From an uncultured Clostridium sp. (GTDB taxonomy: Bacteria; Bacillota; Clostridia; Clostridiales; Clostridiaceae), in NCBI RefSeq assembly GCF_900769625.1, contig NZ_CAAGHK010000087.1:62001-126000 (forward strand): DNA of 64,000 nt, given 5' to 3'. A program made the position numbers and the translations under genes. Under the pieces are notes generated by a model. The model was not told the origin of the DNA. It ran no database searches and saw only the letters and a list, made by a program, of their open reading frames with translations. Position 1 is the first letter of the stretch. Each line of letters starts with the position of its first letter. Of this stretch, positions 55,486 through 64,000 are shown piece after piece.

Positions 55486-56148
55486 TTATTCGTTAAGGTC
55501 AACATAAACTCCATTTTTTGAAAAAATAGTCCATTCACATAAATTTGTAACATGATCTGCTATTCTTTCAAGGTATTTTACAACAAATAATAATTGTGCA
55601 CCATCATTAACTAAATCCTCTTTCAACTTTATAACATTTATAATATTTTCAAATAATCCTTTATATAACTTATCAATGGTATCATCTTCTTCACAGATCT
55701 TGTATGCATAATCTGCATCATTTTTAATATATGCATCAGTTGCATCTTTAATCATCACTCTTATTTTTTGATCCATGTCCCATAAGTTATCCAGGTTTCC
55801 ATTAAATACACTTACACTTCTGCCAATCTTCTTTGTTAATTTACAGATATCAATAGCATGATCAGCCATTCTTTCCAAGTCAGTTACTATTTTCGAAGCT
55901 GCAAAAACTCTTCTTAAATCAGATGCTAACGGCTGCTCTGTTGCAATGAACTTAACACATTCCTCTTCAATTTTCTTCTGCATGTTATCAACGATATCAT
56001 CATTTTTGATAATATCATCGATTCTATCAATGTTATAATTTTTTAAACAGAGTATACTTTCATATAACTGCTTTTCAACTAAACTTGACATGCTAATAAT
56101 ATCTCTTTCAATATTTTTAACTCTCATATTTTGTAATTCTCTGCTCAT
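55486..56148 (-). CDS. phoU: Phosphate signalling regulator PhoU
   Basis: A 220-residue protein made of two PhoU helical bundles. The repeat motif appears as KIVTDLERMADHAIDICK and VVKYLERIADHVTNLCEW. PhoU restrains the Pho signalling kinase when phosphate is plentiful. It is the last gene of pstSCAB-phoU, followed by a terminator. Confidence 0.96.
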   Translation of the reverse strand: MSRELQNMRVKNIERDIISMSSLVEKQLYESILCLKNYNIDRIDDIIKNDDIVDNMQKKIEEECVKFIATEQPLASDLRRVFAASKIVTDLERMADHAIDICKLTKKIGRSVSVFNGNLDNLWDMDQKIRVMIKDATDAYIKNDADYAYKICEEDDTIDKLYKGLFENIINVIKLKEDLVNDGAQLLFVVKYLERIADHVTNLCEWTIFSKNGVYVDLNE

Positions 56149-56166
56149 TTATTTTTCCTCCTAATT

Positions 56167-56916
56167 TTAGCCGAATCTGCCTGTAATATAATCATCTGTA
56201 CGTTTGTCTCTCGGATTGTAGAATATATCCTCAGTATTTCCAAATTCCACAACTTCACCATTTAGGAAAAATGCTGTTTTATCGGCAATTCTTCCTGCCT
56301 GCTGCATATTGTGTGTAACTATTATTACAGTATATTTCTTTTTAAGCTCATCCATAAGTTCTTCCATTTTAGAAGTAGAAATTGGGTCAAGAGCTGATGT
56401 AGGTTCATCCATCAATATGACTTCTGGCGAAACTGCAAGTGTTCTCGCTATACATAATCTCTGCTGCTGACCGCCAGACATTCCAAGTGCACTTTCTTTT
56501 AATCTGTCCTTTGTTTCATCCCATAGTGCTGCACCTTTTAAGCTTTTTTCAACAATTTCATCTAACTGCTTTTTGTCTTTTATCCCATGAATCTTAGGTC
56601 CATATGCTATATTATTATAGATTGACATTGGAAATGGATTTGGTCTTTGAAATACCATGCCGATTTTCTTTCTTAAATGAATTTCATCATAATCCTTATA
56701 TATATCCTTTCCTTCATATATTACTTCTCCATCAATTTTAACACTGTCTATCAAATCATTCATTCTGTTTATAGTTCTCAGGAAAGTAGACTTACCACAT
56801 CCAGATGGTCCTATAAGTGCAGTAACCTCATTTTTATTTATACTCATATCTATGCTTTTTAGAGCCTGTTTTTCTCCATAATATAAATTTAAATTTCTTG
56901 TTTCAATAATACTCAT
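56167..56916 (-). CDS. pstB: Phosphate ABC transporter ATP-binding protein PstB
   Basis: The ATPase subunit of the high-affinity phosphate transporter. Walker A is [20 protein letters not shown]; the ABC signature is [18 protein letters not shown], Walker [15 protein letters not shown]. 249 residues. It lies 10 bases after pstA and before phoU. Confidence 0.97.
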   Translation of the reverse strand: MSIIETRNLNLYYGEKQALKSIDMSINKNEVTALIGPSGCGKSTFLRTINRMNDLIDSVKIDGEVIYEGKDIYKDYDEIHLRKKIGMVFQRPNPFPMSIYNNIAYGPKIHGIKDKKQLDEIVEKSLKGAALWDETKDRLKESALGMSGGQQQRLCIARTLAVSPEVILMDEPTSALDPISTSKMEELMDELKKKYTVIIVTHNMQQAGRIADKTAFFLNGEVVEFGNTEDIFYNPRDKRTDDYITGRFG

Positions 56917-56925
56917 AAATTCCTC

Positions 56926-57810
56926 CTACTTACTACTATAAGCTTTCATCAATTTATTTCCTGCTAATTTTGCAATAATGTTAAATAATAAAACTGCTAT
57001 TATAAGTACAGCTGCTGTACCATTTGCTATTTGTACTGCATCTGGAACTATTCCTTCTGAATTAAGCTTCCAGATATGTACTGCCAATGTTTCAGCTGGT
57101 CTGAATAATGAAAAAGCTGATTTACTTCCTGTAAGACTTATTTCTGTAAAATTTAAAGCCTTTGAACTTAATCCAGCTGTATAAAGGAAAGCTGCTGCTT
57201 CACCAAATATTCTTCCTGCTGCAAGTAATATTCCTGTTATTATTTCACTCATAGCTGTTGGAAGAGTAAGTTTAACGATAGTCTGCCACTTAGTAGCTCC
57301 AAGTCCTAGTGATGCTTCCTTTACTCTTTTGCTCGCTGCTCTTATAGCATCTTCTGATATTCTTGTCATTGAAGGTATATTTAAAATACTTACTGATAAT
57401 GCTCCTGCAAGTATTGAGTACCCCCATCCTGCCATATTAACAAAAACTAACAATCCAAACATACCGATTACTATAGAAGGTAATGATGACATTGTTTCAA
57501 GACACATTCTTATAAAGTTTACTATTGGTCCCTGCTTTGCATACTCACCTAAATATATACCTGCTCCGATACCTATTGGTATTGTTATTAAAAGTGATAG
57601 TATTAGCATATAAAATGAGTTAAATAATTGTGGACCAATACCTCCGCCTGCACCTGATATTTTAGGTTTTCCAAATAAAAATGATGGTCTTAACATACTT
57701 CCGCCTTTATATAATATGTAAGCAATAAAAGCTCCAAGTAATGTTACTATAAATATACTTATTGTATAAAATACGATAGTTGCAATTTTATCCGCTTTTT
57801 TTGCATTCAT
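56926..57810 (-). CDS. pstA: Phosphate ABC transporter permease PstA
   Basis: A permease with about six transmembrane segments. The family motif is EASLGLGATKWQTIVKLTLPTA near residue 185, and the last segment carries LFNIIAKLAGNKLM. I place the start at ATG 57810 (294 residues): its ATG overlaps the pstC stop (TAATG), and GAGGTG lies upstream. The frame extends to GTG 57822 without better support. Confidence 0.95.
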   Translation of the reverse strand: MNAKKADKIATIVFYTISIFIVTLLGAFIAYILYKGGSMLRPSFLFGKPKISGAGGGIGPQLFNSFYMLILSLLITIPIGIGAGIYLGEYAKQGPIVNFIRMCLETMSSLPSIVIGMFGLLVFVNMAGWGYSILAGALSVSILNIPSMTRISEDAIRAASKRVKEASLGLGATKWQTIVKLTLPTAMSEIITGILLAAGRIFGEAAAFLYTAGLSSKALNFTEISLTGSKSAFSLFRPAETLAVHIWKLNSEGIVPDAVQIANGTAAVLIIAVLLFNIIAKLAGNKLMKAYSSK

Positions 57811-58700
57811 TATCTGCTGCACCTCTTCCCAATAAATCTAACTAATAATATGAATCCGAATGATATGATTAACAGGATAAGAGCTAATGTCCATAATGCA
57901 TCATTCCACATTGTTCCACCAACTGTATTCGCCATATCCATAGTTATTACACTCGTTAATGTTGACATTGAAGAAAAAATGCTGTCAGGTATCTTTACTG
58001 TATTTCCTATTACCATCTGAACTGCCAATGCTTCTCCAAACGCTCTTGCAACTCCAAGAACAATTCCAGTTAGTATTCCCGATTTAGCTCCTGGAACTAT
58101 AACCTTATAAATTGTCTGCCATCTTGTTGCTCCAAGTCCATAAGATGCTTCAATATGATCCTGTGGAATAGTTTTTATAGCATCTATACATAACGTGGCA
58201 ATTGTAGGTAATACCATTAATGAAAGAACTAAAATCCCTGAAAGCAATGAATATCCCATACCAGTAAAGTTATTTTTTATGAATGGGACTAAAACTGAAA
58301 TGCCAACCCATCCATAAACAACCGATGGTATACCAACTAAAATTTCAAGGCAAGGTTTTATAACTTTTTTGCCAAATCCCTTCGAAATGACATTTACAAA
58401 TATAGCAAGACTCACTGCCACTGGTGCACTTATTACTATTGCTCCAACTGATACCAAGGTTGAGCCTACAACGAAAGCTAAAGCTCCAAAGGCAGGCTCT
58501 GCCTGACTTGGCTGCCAATTATCCTTAAACAAGAACTTCGTTATACTATACCCATCTTCCATAAATATTTTTATCCCTTTAGATACAATGAATATAATAA
58601 TTGATATTGTAATTAAAATTATTAATACTCCACAGAATCCTGCAAATCCCTGGCCTATATATTCATTTTTCAGCCTTTCCTTAAAACTTCTTTTCTCCAT
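57810..58700 (-). CDS. pstC: Phosphate ABC transporter permease PstC
   Basis: The partner permease. Six predicted helices; the conserved EAA-type loop is EASYGLGATRWQTIYKVIVPGA near residue 190. 296 residues. It is separated from pstS by a 112-base spacer containing a hairpin, and coupled to pstA by overlapping codons. Confidence 0.96.
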   Translation of the reverse strand: MEKRSFKERLKNEYIGQGFAGFCGVLIILITISIIIFIVSKGIKIFMEDGYSITKFLFKDNWQPSQAEPAFGALAFVVGSTLVSVGAIVISAPVAVSLAIFVNVISKGFGKKVIKPCLEILVGIPSVVYGWVGISVLVPFIKNNFTGMGYSLLSGILVLSLMVLPTIATLCIDAIKTIPQDHIEASYGLGATRWQTIYKVIVPGAKSGILTGIVLGVARAFGEALAVQMVIGNTVKIPDSIFSSMSTLTSVITMDMANTVGGTMWNDALWTLALILLIISFGFILLVRFIGKRCSR

Positions 58701-58756
58701 TTTTACTCATCCTTAATACAATTTATTTTTATAATGCATGCTTCTTTAAAAAATTT

Positions 58757-58778
58757 AAGTGCTCTTTTACAAGCACTT
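58757..58778 (-). terminator. Intercistronic hairpin between pstS and pstC
   Basis: AAGTGC and GCACTT arms with a 10-base loop; the minus strand continues AAATTTTTTAAAG. It may terminate part of the transcripts, raising PstS over the membrane subunits. Confidence 0.55.
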
Positions 58779-58812
58779 ATAATATAGATTTACTTTAATC
58801 TCTGTAATAAAA

Positions 58813-59739
58813 CTATTTAACTTTCATTTCATTTCCTGAAATAAATCCTAAGTTTTCTACACTTTCCTTATTATCACTACCTGATATAAATTCTATAAAT
58901 GCTTTTGATGCTTCATCGGCTTCGCCCTTAGTGTACATGTGTCCCCATGACCAGAAAGGATATGATCCATCACATATATTTGCTTTATCATCGCTCTTTC
59001 CATCAATCTTTACTGCTGTTAATACTTCTTTTGCTTCATCTGTATTCATGTAAGCAAGACCTAAGTAACTGATTGCACCATCATTTTGCTTCATAGCTGT
59101 TAATACTGCTCCATTTGAATCCTGCATAACACCGATTGAATCATTTTCTTTAGCTCCATCTAAAATTTTTTCTTCAAAAGTAGCTCTTGTACCTGATCCA
59201 TCTTTTCTGTGAACTACAAAGATTTCTTTGTCTGGACCTGTAGTTCCATCTGCTTTAGTTATCTGATTCCAGTTTGTTACTTTTCCCGAGAATATATCTT
59301 TGATTTGATCTTTTGTTAAATTATCTATTCCTAATGATTTACTTACTGTAACTGCAAACCCTTGCGCTACTACTTTGTGGTCAACTAATTGTTTTGCCTG
59401 ATCAGCTTCTAATTTATCTTCAGCAAATATATCTGAATTTCCTATATTAACTGTTCCATATAATACCTGAGTAAGGCCTGTTCCTGATCCACCTGCCTGT
59501 GCACTGATTTCTACATCTGGATACTTTTCATTAAATTTCTCAACTGATTGTTCCATCAATGGTAGTAATGCTGAAGATCCACTAATAGTTATAGATCCTT
59601 CTATGCTTTGTTCCTGCTTTGTGTCAACACCTTTATCTGTTGTTACTTCAGTATTGCTGCTTCCGCATCCAATCATTCCAGCCCCCATAACTGTAACTAA
59701 AAGAGCACTTGCTAATAATTTTAAAGATTTACTTTTCAT
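58813..59739 (-). CDS. pstS: Phosphate-binding lipoprotein PstS
   Basis: The extracellular phosphate-binding subunit. An N-terminal signal peptide ends in a lipobox with Cys-25 (MGAGMIGCGSS). Binding-site signatures include ISGSSALLPLMEQSVEKF and RKDGSGTRATFEEKI. 308 residues. It is the first gene of the operon, preceded by the Pho box array at 59807-59855. Confidence 0.97.
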   Translation of the reverse strand: MKSKSLKLLASALLVTVMGAGMIGCGSSNTEVTTDKGVDTKQEQSIEGSITISGSSALLPLMEQSVEKFNEKYPDVEISAQAGGSGTGLTQVLYGTVNIGNSDIFAEDKLEADQAKQLVDHKVVAQGFAVTVSKSLGIDNLTKDQIKDIFSGKVTNWNQITKADGTTGPDKEIFVVHRKDGSGTRATFEEKILDGAKENDSIGVMQDSNGAVLTAMKQNDGAISYLGLAYMNTDEAKEVLTAVKIDGKSDDKANICDGSYPFWSWGHMYTKGEADEASKAFIEFISGSDNKESVENLGFISGNEMKVK

Positions 59740-59806
59740 CTTAGTTCCCCCTGATCAAAATAATTTTAAATTCATTTTCCTTACAGTTTTTATCTTATAC
59801 TCTTTA

Positions 59807-59855
59807 AGTTAAAGAATTATTAGATGTATGTTAAGTTCTATTAGAAATATGTTAA
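59807..59855 (-). promoter_or_regulatory. Pho box array (PhoP-binding direct repeats) upstream of pstS
   Basis: On the minus strand five hexamers lie in helical phase: TTAACA, CTAATA, TTAACA, CTAATA, TTAACT, with start-to-start distances of 11, 10, 11 and 11 bases. This is the pattern of PhoP/PhoB-type direct repeats. A TATAAG -10 sequence follows about 10 bases later, so the array probably replaces the -35. Confidence 0.8.
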
Positions 59856-59933
59856 AAATATTTAATATATTTATTTTTTATAAATATATACTTTATTTAA
59901 CATAATATAATTCCACCTAATTCCAAAACACAC

Positions 59934-59961
59934 AAAAAGCAGAAATTAATTTCTGCTTTTT
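59934..59961 (-). terminator. phoR terminator
   Basis: AAAAAGCAGAAATTAATTTCTG then CTTTTT, a 14-bp palindrome-like hairpin with T-run on the minus strand, directly after phoR. Confidence 0.85.
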
Positions 59962-59965
59962 AATA

Positions 59966-61654
59966 CTAAATATATGGAATTTTAATTTTAAATGTAGTTC
60001 CTTCTCCTAATGTACTCTTAACGTCAATTTCACCATTAAATATTTTAACAATATGTTTAACGATAGCAAGTCCTAATCCAGTACCACCTTTTTTCCTTGA
60101 CTTATCTACTCTGTAGAATCTTTCAAAAATACGTGATACATCCTGCTCTGGTATTCCTATTCCATTATCCTTTATTTTTAAGAAATAATATCCTGCTTCA
60201 TTATAGCTTGATATTTTAACATATCCATCCTTTTCTTTTGAATACTTAACAGCATTTTCAACTAAATTTAACACAAGCTGATAGAATTTATCTCTGTCTC
60301 CTAATATACATTCACTGCTGTTATCTTCAAATTCAATGCTTACATCTCTAATTTTTGCAGTTTTTCGAATCATGTTAATAGTTTCCTCAATAACTGTTCC
60401 AGGTCTAAATTCCTCTACATCTGTAACTAAATTGCTTTCTATATTTGATAACACTAATATATCATTTATCAGTCTTGTCAGCCTTTCGGCTTCCTTATCA
60501 ATAATATCAAGAAATTTTTCTCGCGTAGCAGCATCTTCAACCATTCTTAATGTTTCAGCAAAACCTTTAATTGATGTTAAAGGAGTTTTAAGTTCATGGG
60601 ATACATTAGCTACAAACTGGCTCCTCATAAGTTCAACTCTCTTCATATCTGTTATATCCTGAAAACTTATTACCTTGCCAAGATTAGTTTTTTTATCAAT
60701 CATTTCAGATTTCTTAATTTTAATATTTCTTTCAATTGGATGAAGTATTGTTATCTCCTTATCATTTTCTTCTGTACTTAATAAAAACTCATTTATTTCA
60801 TGATCTGATATATAATCAATCAGCCTTTCGCCAGCTATATTTTTCTTAATTCCAAGAAGTAATTCCGCGGAAGGATTAATTGAAATTACTTTATTTTCAT
60901 TGTCTACTGCAACAATTCCGCTATCCATACTGTTAAATATAGATTCAAGCTTAGTCTGATTATCTATTACTTCCTGAATCTTATTCTGCAATTCATCAGC
61001 CATATTGTTAAAACTACAGCTCAGAGTTCCCAGTTCATCATTACTGCTGACTACTGCCCTTATTTTATAATCGCCATTTGCCATCTTCAAGGTTACGCTT
61101 TCCAATTCCTTTACTGGTTCAACTATTTTTCTTATAAATCTCAAAGAAAGGAATATTGAAAAAACAACTGTAATTAATACAAACGGCAGATAATATTTTA
61201 TCCTTTCCCTCTGCATCATCTTTATTGTATTTATAGATATTGAACTTCTTATTATTAAATCATCATTTATTTTAGTTGCATAATAAATATAATTTAAATC
61301 CATTGTTTTGCTGTATCTGCTAACATAACCTTCACCATACATCATTGCCTGTTTTACTTCTTCCCTGTCTTTATGGTTTTCAGTAGTATTGCTGTCACTG
61401 TCATATATGACAGAACCGTCTGTTCTTATAAGTGTGAATCTTATTCTCATGTCATTTATTTGAATGTTGTCATACTGTTTCATCTTATCTTTAATTTCAT
61501 TTCCAGACTGAGCTATAAGGTAATTTATACTTTTAAGAGAGTCCTTTGTACTTTTTATCTGCTCTACATTAGTAACAACCGTAAATAAGCATGTAACCAA
61601 TAATATTGCTGATAAAACTGCTATAATTACAAGACTCAATATTTTATTCTTCAT
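59966..61654 (-). CDS. phoR: Phosphate sensor histidine kinase PhoR
   Basis: A membrane sensor kinase. Transmembrane segments at about 7-28 and 155-172 flank an extracytoplasmic domain. HAMP (about 175-225), PAS (about 235-330), then HisKA with His-353 in FVANVSHELKTPLTSIKG and HATPase with LVLNLVENAVKYSKE (N box), DNGIGIPEQ and GGTGLGLAIVK. 562 residues. It lies three bases after its response regulator and upstream (in transcription order) of pstSCAB-phoU, so it is assigned to phosphate control. VicK-like kinases share this architecture, but the Pho context decides. Confidence 0.93.
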   Translation of the reverse strand: MKNKILSLVIIAVLSAILLVTCLFTVVTNVEQIKSTKDSLKSINYLIAQSGNEIKDKMKQYDNIQINDMRIRFTLIRTDGSVIYDSDSNTTENHKDREEVKQAMMYGEGYVSRYSKTMDLNYIYYATKINDDLIIRSSISINTIKMMQRERIKYYLPFVLITVVFSIFLSLRFIRKIVEPVKELESVTLKMANGDYKIRAVVSSNDELGTLSCSFNNMADELQNKIQEVIDNQTKLESIFNSMDSGIVAVDNENKVISINPSAELLLGIKKNIAGERLIDYISDHEINEFLLSTEENDKEITILHPIERNIKIKKSEMIDKKTNLGKVISFQDITDMKRVELMRSQFVANVSHELKTPLTSIKGFAETLRMVEDAATREKFLDIIDKEAERLTRLINDILVLSNIESNLVTDVEEFRPGTVIEETINMIRKTAKIRDVSIEFEDNSSECILGDRDKFYQLVLNLVENAVKYSKEKDGYVKISSYNEAGYYFLKIKDNGIGIPEQDVSRIFERFYRVDKSRKKGGTGLGLAIVKHIVKIFNGEIDVKSTLGEGTTFKIKIPYI

Positions 61655-61657
61655 CTT

Positions 61658-62356
61658 TTAATTCGGATTAAACCTATATCCTACTCCTCTTATAGTTTCT
61701 ATGAATTTAGGATTCTTATCATCCTCTTCAATTTTCTTTCGAAGATATCTGATATGTACATCTACAGTTCTAGTTTCTCCAATGTATTCATATCCCCATA
61801 TCTTATCTAAAAGCATTTCTCTCTTAAGTATCTTCCCTTTATTTTTTATAAGTATATGCAGAAGCTCAAATTCTTTTAATGTCAGATCTACCTTTTCACC
61901 ATTTACAACAACTTCATGACGTTCAAAATCAACTTTGAGACTTTTTGATTCATAAATATCGCTTTCTTCTTCACTGACTGCCGCAGTTCTTCTCAGTACT
62001 GCTTTAACCCTTGCAAGAAGTTCTCTTACCGAAAAAGGCTTAGTTATATAATCATCAGCCCCTAATTCCAGTCCAAGTATTTTATCAAGTTCTTCACCTT
62101 TAGCAGTAAGCATTATTATAGATATATTCTTCATATCTTTATTTTTTTTGATTTCCTTACATACATCAAATCCATCTATTCCTGGTAGCATTAAATCAAG
62201 AAGCATTAAATTTGGTTTTTCTTCGTTTGCAAGTTTTAATGCTTCAATTCCATCACAGGCTTTAAATGTTTCATATCCTGCATTTTTCAAATTGAAATCT
62301 AAAAGCTCTACTATATGCTCCTCATCATCAACTATTAATACTTTTTCCCTGCTCAT
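61658..62356 (-). CDS. phoP: Phosphate response regulator PhoP/PhoB (OmpR family)
   Basis: A 232-residue OmpR/PhoB regulator. The receiver has acidic residues Asp-10/Asp-11, phosphorylatable Asp-54 and Lys near 105; the C-terminal winged helix shows LTLKEFELLHILIKNKGKI and ETRTVDVHIRYLRKKIE. It would bind the Pho boxes before pstS. A GGGGGAAA Shine-Dalgarno precedes the ATG. It begins 12 bases after pgeF. Confidence 0.95.
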   Translation of the reverse strand: MSREKVLIVDDEEHIVELLDFNLKNAGYETFKACDGIEALKLANEEKPNLMLLDLMLPGIDGFDVCKEIKKNKDMKNISIIMLTAKGEELDKILGLELGADDYITKPFSVRELLARVKAVLRRTAAVSEEESDIYESKSLKVDFERHEVVVNGEKVDLTLKEFELLHILIKNKGKILKREMLLDKIWGYEYIGETRTVDVHIRYLRKKIEEDDKNPKFIETIRGVGYRFNPN

Positions 62357-62368
62357 TCCATTTCCCCC

Positions 62369-63109
62369 TTAATGTAAAATAACAAAAGCAAACATTCTCC
62401 CATATGACCCTTCTGATTTTCTATATGAATGCAGCTTGATTTTATCACAACAGTATGTGCATAAATTCAAACTATTTATATTTTCAGCTTTTATTCCTCC
62501 ATCTAGCAGATCCTTTTCAATACAAGCTTCTAAATTTAAATTTCTATTGTCAAAAAGATTTTCTGGATCAATTTCTTTTTTCTTATCTAAAAACTTCTCT
62601 TTTAATTCCTCTGAAACTTCATAGCAGCATTTTCTTATGTGTGGTCCTATAAATGCTTTTATATCTTCTCCCTTACATCCATGCTCGCTTTTCATTTTTT
62701 CAACAGTTTTTAAGGTAATTGATTCAAAAGTTCCTCTCCATCCACTATGAATTGCTGCTGAAATTCCCCTTTTATCATCCACCAGAATAACAGGAACACA
62801 ATCAGCAGTAAACACTCCTATTATCACTTCTTTTTCATCGGTAACAATGGCATCGCCTTCATTATTATTAAATTTAGCGTCATCTAATTTATAATTTAAG
62901 ATAGTATCACTATGTATCTGTTTAAGATAAGCTACATCTTTTACTTTGAATCTGTCTTTTAAAGAATTCAATTCGCAAATTCCTGCTTCAGTATTCCTGT
63001 TAAAACTCCTGCTGTTCTCTGCATTAGTGAATACAACAGTAAAATGTTCACCTTCAAACTTAAAAAAATCTTCTTCTCTAGTCATTGTCTTTAAATCTAA
63101 TAATTTCAC
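62369..63109 (-). CDS. pgeF: Purine nucleoside phosphorylase/laccase-domain protein PgeF (YlmD/YfiH)
   Basis: A 246-residue member of the laccase-domain (DUF152) family, now regarded as purine nucleoside phosphorylase with adenosine deaminase activity and a role in peptidoglycan precursor editing. The zinc ligands occur in LKQIHSDTI, FTADCVPVILVDDKRG and AAIHSGWRGT. The start GTG 63109 has an AGGAGGAG Shine-Dalgarno; ATG 63085 is an alternative. It is followed after 12 bases by phoP, so phosphate sensing and a phosphate-consuming enzyme may be cotranscribed. Confidence 0.9.
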   Translation of the reverse strand: MKLLDLKTMTREEDFFKFEGEHFTVVFTNAENSRSFNRNTEAGICELNSLKDRFKVKDVAYLKQIHSDTILNYKLDDAKFNNNEGDAIVTDEKEVIIGVFTADCVPVILVDDKRGISAAIHSGWRGTFESITLKTVEKMKSEHGCKGEDIKAFIGPHIRKCCYEVSEELKEKFLDKKKEIDPENLFDNRNLNLEACIEKDLLDGGIKAENINSLNLCTYCCDKIKLHSYRKSEGSYGRMFAFVILH

Positions 63110-63126
63110 TATTCTCCTCCTGCAAT

Positions 63127-63155
63127 AATGTAACTATATGAAAATATATTTTCAA
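63127..63155 (-). promoter_or_regulatory. Candidate promoter of pgeF-phoP-phoR
   Basis: TTGAAA, 17 bases, TACATT on the minus strand; a 16-base palindrome TGAAAATATATTTTCA overlaps the -35. Confidence 0.5.
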
Positions 63156-63273
63156 CAACATATTCCCTTCTCACATAATATTAACATTATTTATCATCTT
63201 ATATAATATTTTTAACCAAACTTTAACTTTGTTATAATAAAATTGTATATTCAATATCCCTGCAATCATAAAA

Positions 63274-63306
63274 AATGGATATTGAATTTAAACTTCAACA
63301 TCCATT
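63274..63306 (-). terminator. nrdR terminator
   Basis: AATGGAT and its complement with a TTGAA/TTCAA inner stem around TTTAAAC; followed by TTTTTTATG on the minus strand. Confidence 0.82.
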
Positions 63307-63326
63307 ACAATTTATTTTAGATAAAA

Positions 63327-63776
63327 TTATGTTATTAAATTCTTTATTTCCTCTAAGAATGTGTTTATATCCTTAAACTGTCTATATACTGATGCAAATC
63401 TTACATAAGATATTTCATCTACTTCCTTAAGTTTTGCCATAACCATTTCTCCAATATCTTTAGATGGTATTTCTGTAAGCATACTATTAGATATTGTCTT
63501 TTCTATATCATACGCCATGTCCTCAATTTGTTTTCTAGAAACAGGTCTTTTCTGACACGCAATTATCAAGCCATTAATTATTTTTTCTTTATTGAAGTTT
63601 TCTCTTGTAGAATCTTTCTTAATAACTAGAATAGGAAAATCTTCTATCTTTTCATATGTAGTGTATCTTTTATTACACTTTAGACATTCCCTTCTTCTTC
63701 TAATTGTAGAATTATCATCAGTTGATCTTGAATCCACAACCTTACTTTCTTCAAAACCACAAAATGGACATTTCAT
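63327..63776 (-). CDS. nrdR: Transcriptional repressor NrdR
   Basis: NrdR represses ribonucleotide reductase genes in response to dATP/ATP. The zinc ribbon is [17 protein letters not shown] and [12 protein letters not shown], followed by an ATP-cone domain ([20 protein letters not shown]). ATG 63776 gives 149 residues and has an AGGTGAG Shine-Dalgarno; GTG 63788 is overlapped by it. It follows the ymxH-like gene. Confidence 0.97.
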   Translation of the reverse strand: MKCPFCGFEESKVVDSRSTDDNSTIRRRRECLKCNKRYTTYEKIEDFPILVIKKDSTRENFNKEKIINGLIIACQKRPVSRKQIEDMAYDIEKTISNSMLTEIPSKDIGEMVMAKLKEVDEISYVRFASVYRQFKDINTFLEEIKNLIT

Positions 63777-63848
63777 CTTCTTACTCACCTCACTGCTTTT
63801 CTCTAGTGTTTATAAATATTATACATACAATTTATTGATATTACCATA

Positions 63849-64000
63849 TTATTTTTCATTCAAATCCTGATTTACCTTAACTAATATAACATCAGTTCCG
63901 ATTTTAACAATATCCTTCCATTTTACTTCAATACTATCGTCTTTTGAAAACCATGACTTTATTTCTCCTGGCAATATCAATGAAATTATTTTGTTTCTAT
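63849..64000 (-). CDS. YlmC/YmxH-family PRC-barrel sporulation protein, C-terminal part (runs off the right edge)
   Basis: The minus strand gives a C-terminal fragment: RNKIISLILPGEIKSWFSKD, then EVKWKDIVKIGTDVILVKV and a stop at 63849. This matches the PRC-barrel family YlmC/YmxH (I.PG near the middle and an W-x-D-I-x-K-I-G-x-D-V-I block), common upstream of nrdR in clostridia. The 5' part is beyond the window. The family role is not settled beyond a link to sporulation. Confidence 0.78.
   Translation of the reverse strand, partial: RNKIISLILPGEIKSWFSKDDSIEVKWKDIVKIGTDVILVKVNQDLNEK

Noticed and set aside
1..64000. CRISPR arrays, tRNA, rRNA, insertion sequences, prophage
   Set aside because: No regularly spaced repeats, no tRNA-like cloverleaf with CCA context and no transposase or integrase frames were noticed by eye; a tRNAscan or IS search was not possible.

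Overview
This 64 kb window is a chromosomal core segment of a low-GC, endospore-forming Firmicute, most likely a Clostridium sensu stricto (cluster I) species. The support is strong AT richness, gene order typical of clostridia and partly of Bacillus (rpe-thiN-spoVM-rpmB-yloU-fakA; rnc-smc-ftsY-ylxM-ffh-rpsP-khpA-rimM-trmD-rplS), sporulation genes (spoIVA, spoVM, ylbJ, a YlmC/YmxH-type PRC-barrel gene) and acetate fermentation genes (pta-ackA). The species call is inference. Nearly all genes lie on the minus strand; only yraN, tmcAL, ylbJ and rpmB are on the plus strand. I see no phage, insertion sequence, CRISPR array, tRNA or rRNA.

Layout, left to right (most units are transcribed right to left). 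1-0.9 kb: 5' end of a YifB/ComM-type ATPase gene and yraN. 0.9-7.3 kb: ribosome and secretion block rnhB, ylqF, rplS (own promoter and a probable L19 autoregulatory leader), trmD, rimM, khpA, rpsP, ffh, ylxM. 7.6-16.1 kb: ftsY, smc, a 31-residue DUF4044 gene, an Elp3-like radical SAM gene, rnc, acpP, plsX, and a dapF remnant with an internal deletion. 16.3-19.4 kb: rpmF-yceD and ackA-pta. 19.6-22.3 kb (plus strand): tmcAL, apparently with an ATA start codon, and ylbJ. 22.4-28.3 kb: a coiled-coil gene, coaD, rsmD, recG, fakA, yloU. 28.7-37 kb: rpmB, a decayed unknown gene, spoVM, thiN, rpe, rsgA, prkC, prpC, rlmN, rsmB. 37-44.2 kb: fmt, def, priA, coaBC, rpoZ, gmk, remA, yicC. 44.4-47.5 kb: an NCS2 purine permease behind a purine riboswitch with a uracil at the specificity position, ansA, and a compact orphan small-RNA unit. 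47.5-55.2 kb: a PBECR-like nuclease-fold gene, spoIVA, an ECF sigma/anti-sigma pair, gpsA, der, a DUF512 radical SAM gene. 55.5-64 kb: the phosphate regulon pstSCAB-phoU with a Pho box array, phoP-phoR, pgeF, nrdR and a partial ymxH-like gene.

Functionally the window is translation, protein targeting and chromosome maintenance, interleaved with acetate metabolism, fatty acid initiation and phosphate sensing. The least explained elements are the small-RNA unit at about 47.4-47.5 kb, the dapF deletion remnant, the decayed gene between rpmB and spoVM, the standalone PBECR-like gene beside spoIVA, and the non-canonical tmcAL start. Several genes use TTG starts set by a strong upstream Shine-Dalgarno sequence, so longest-ORF starts would be wrong for rimM, ftsY, smc and others.
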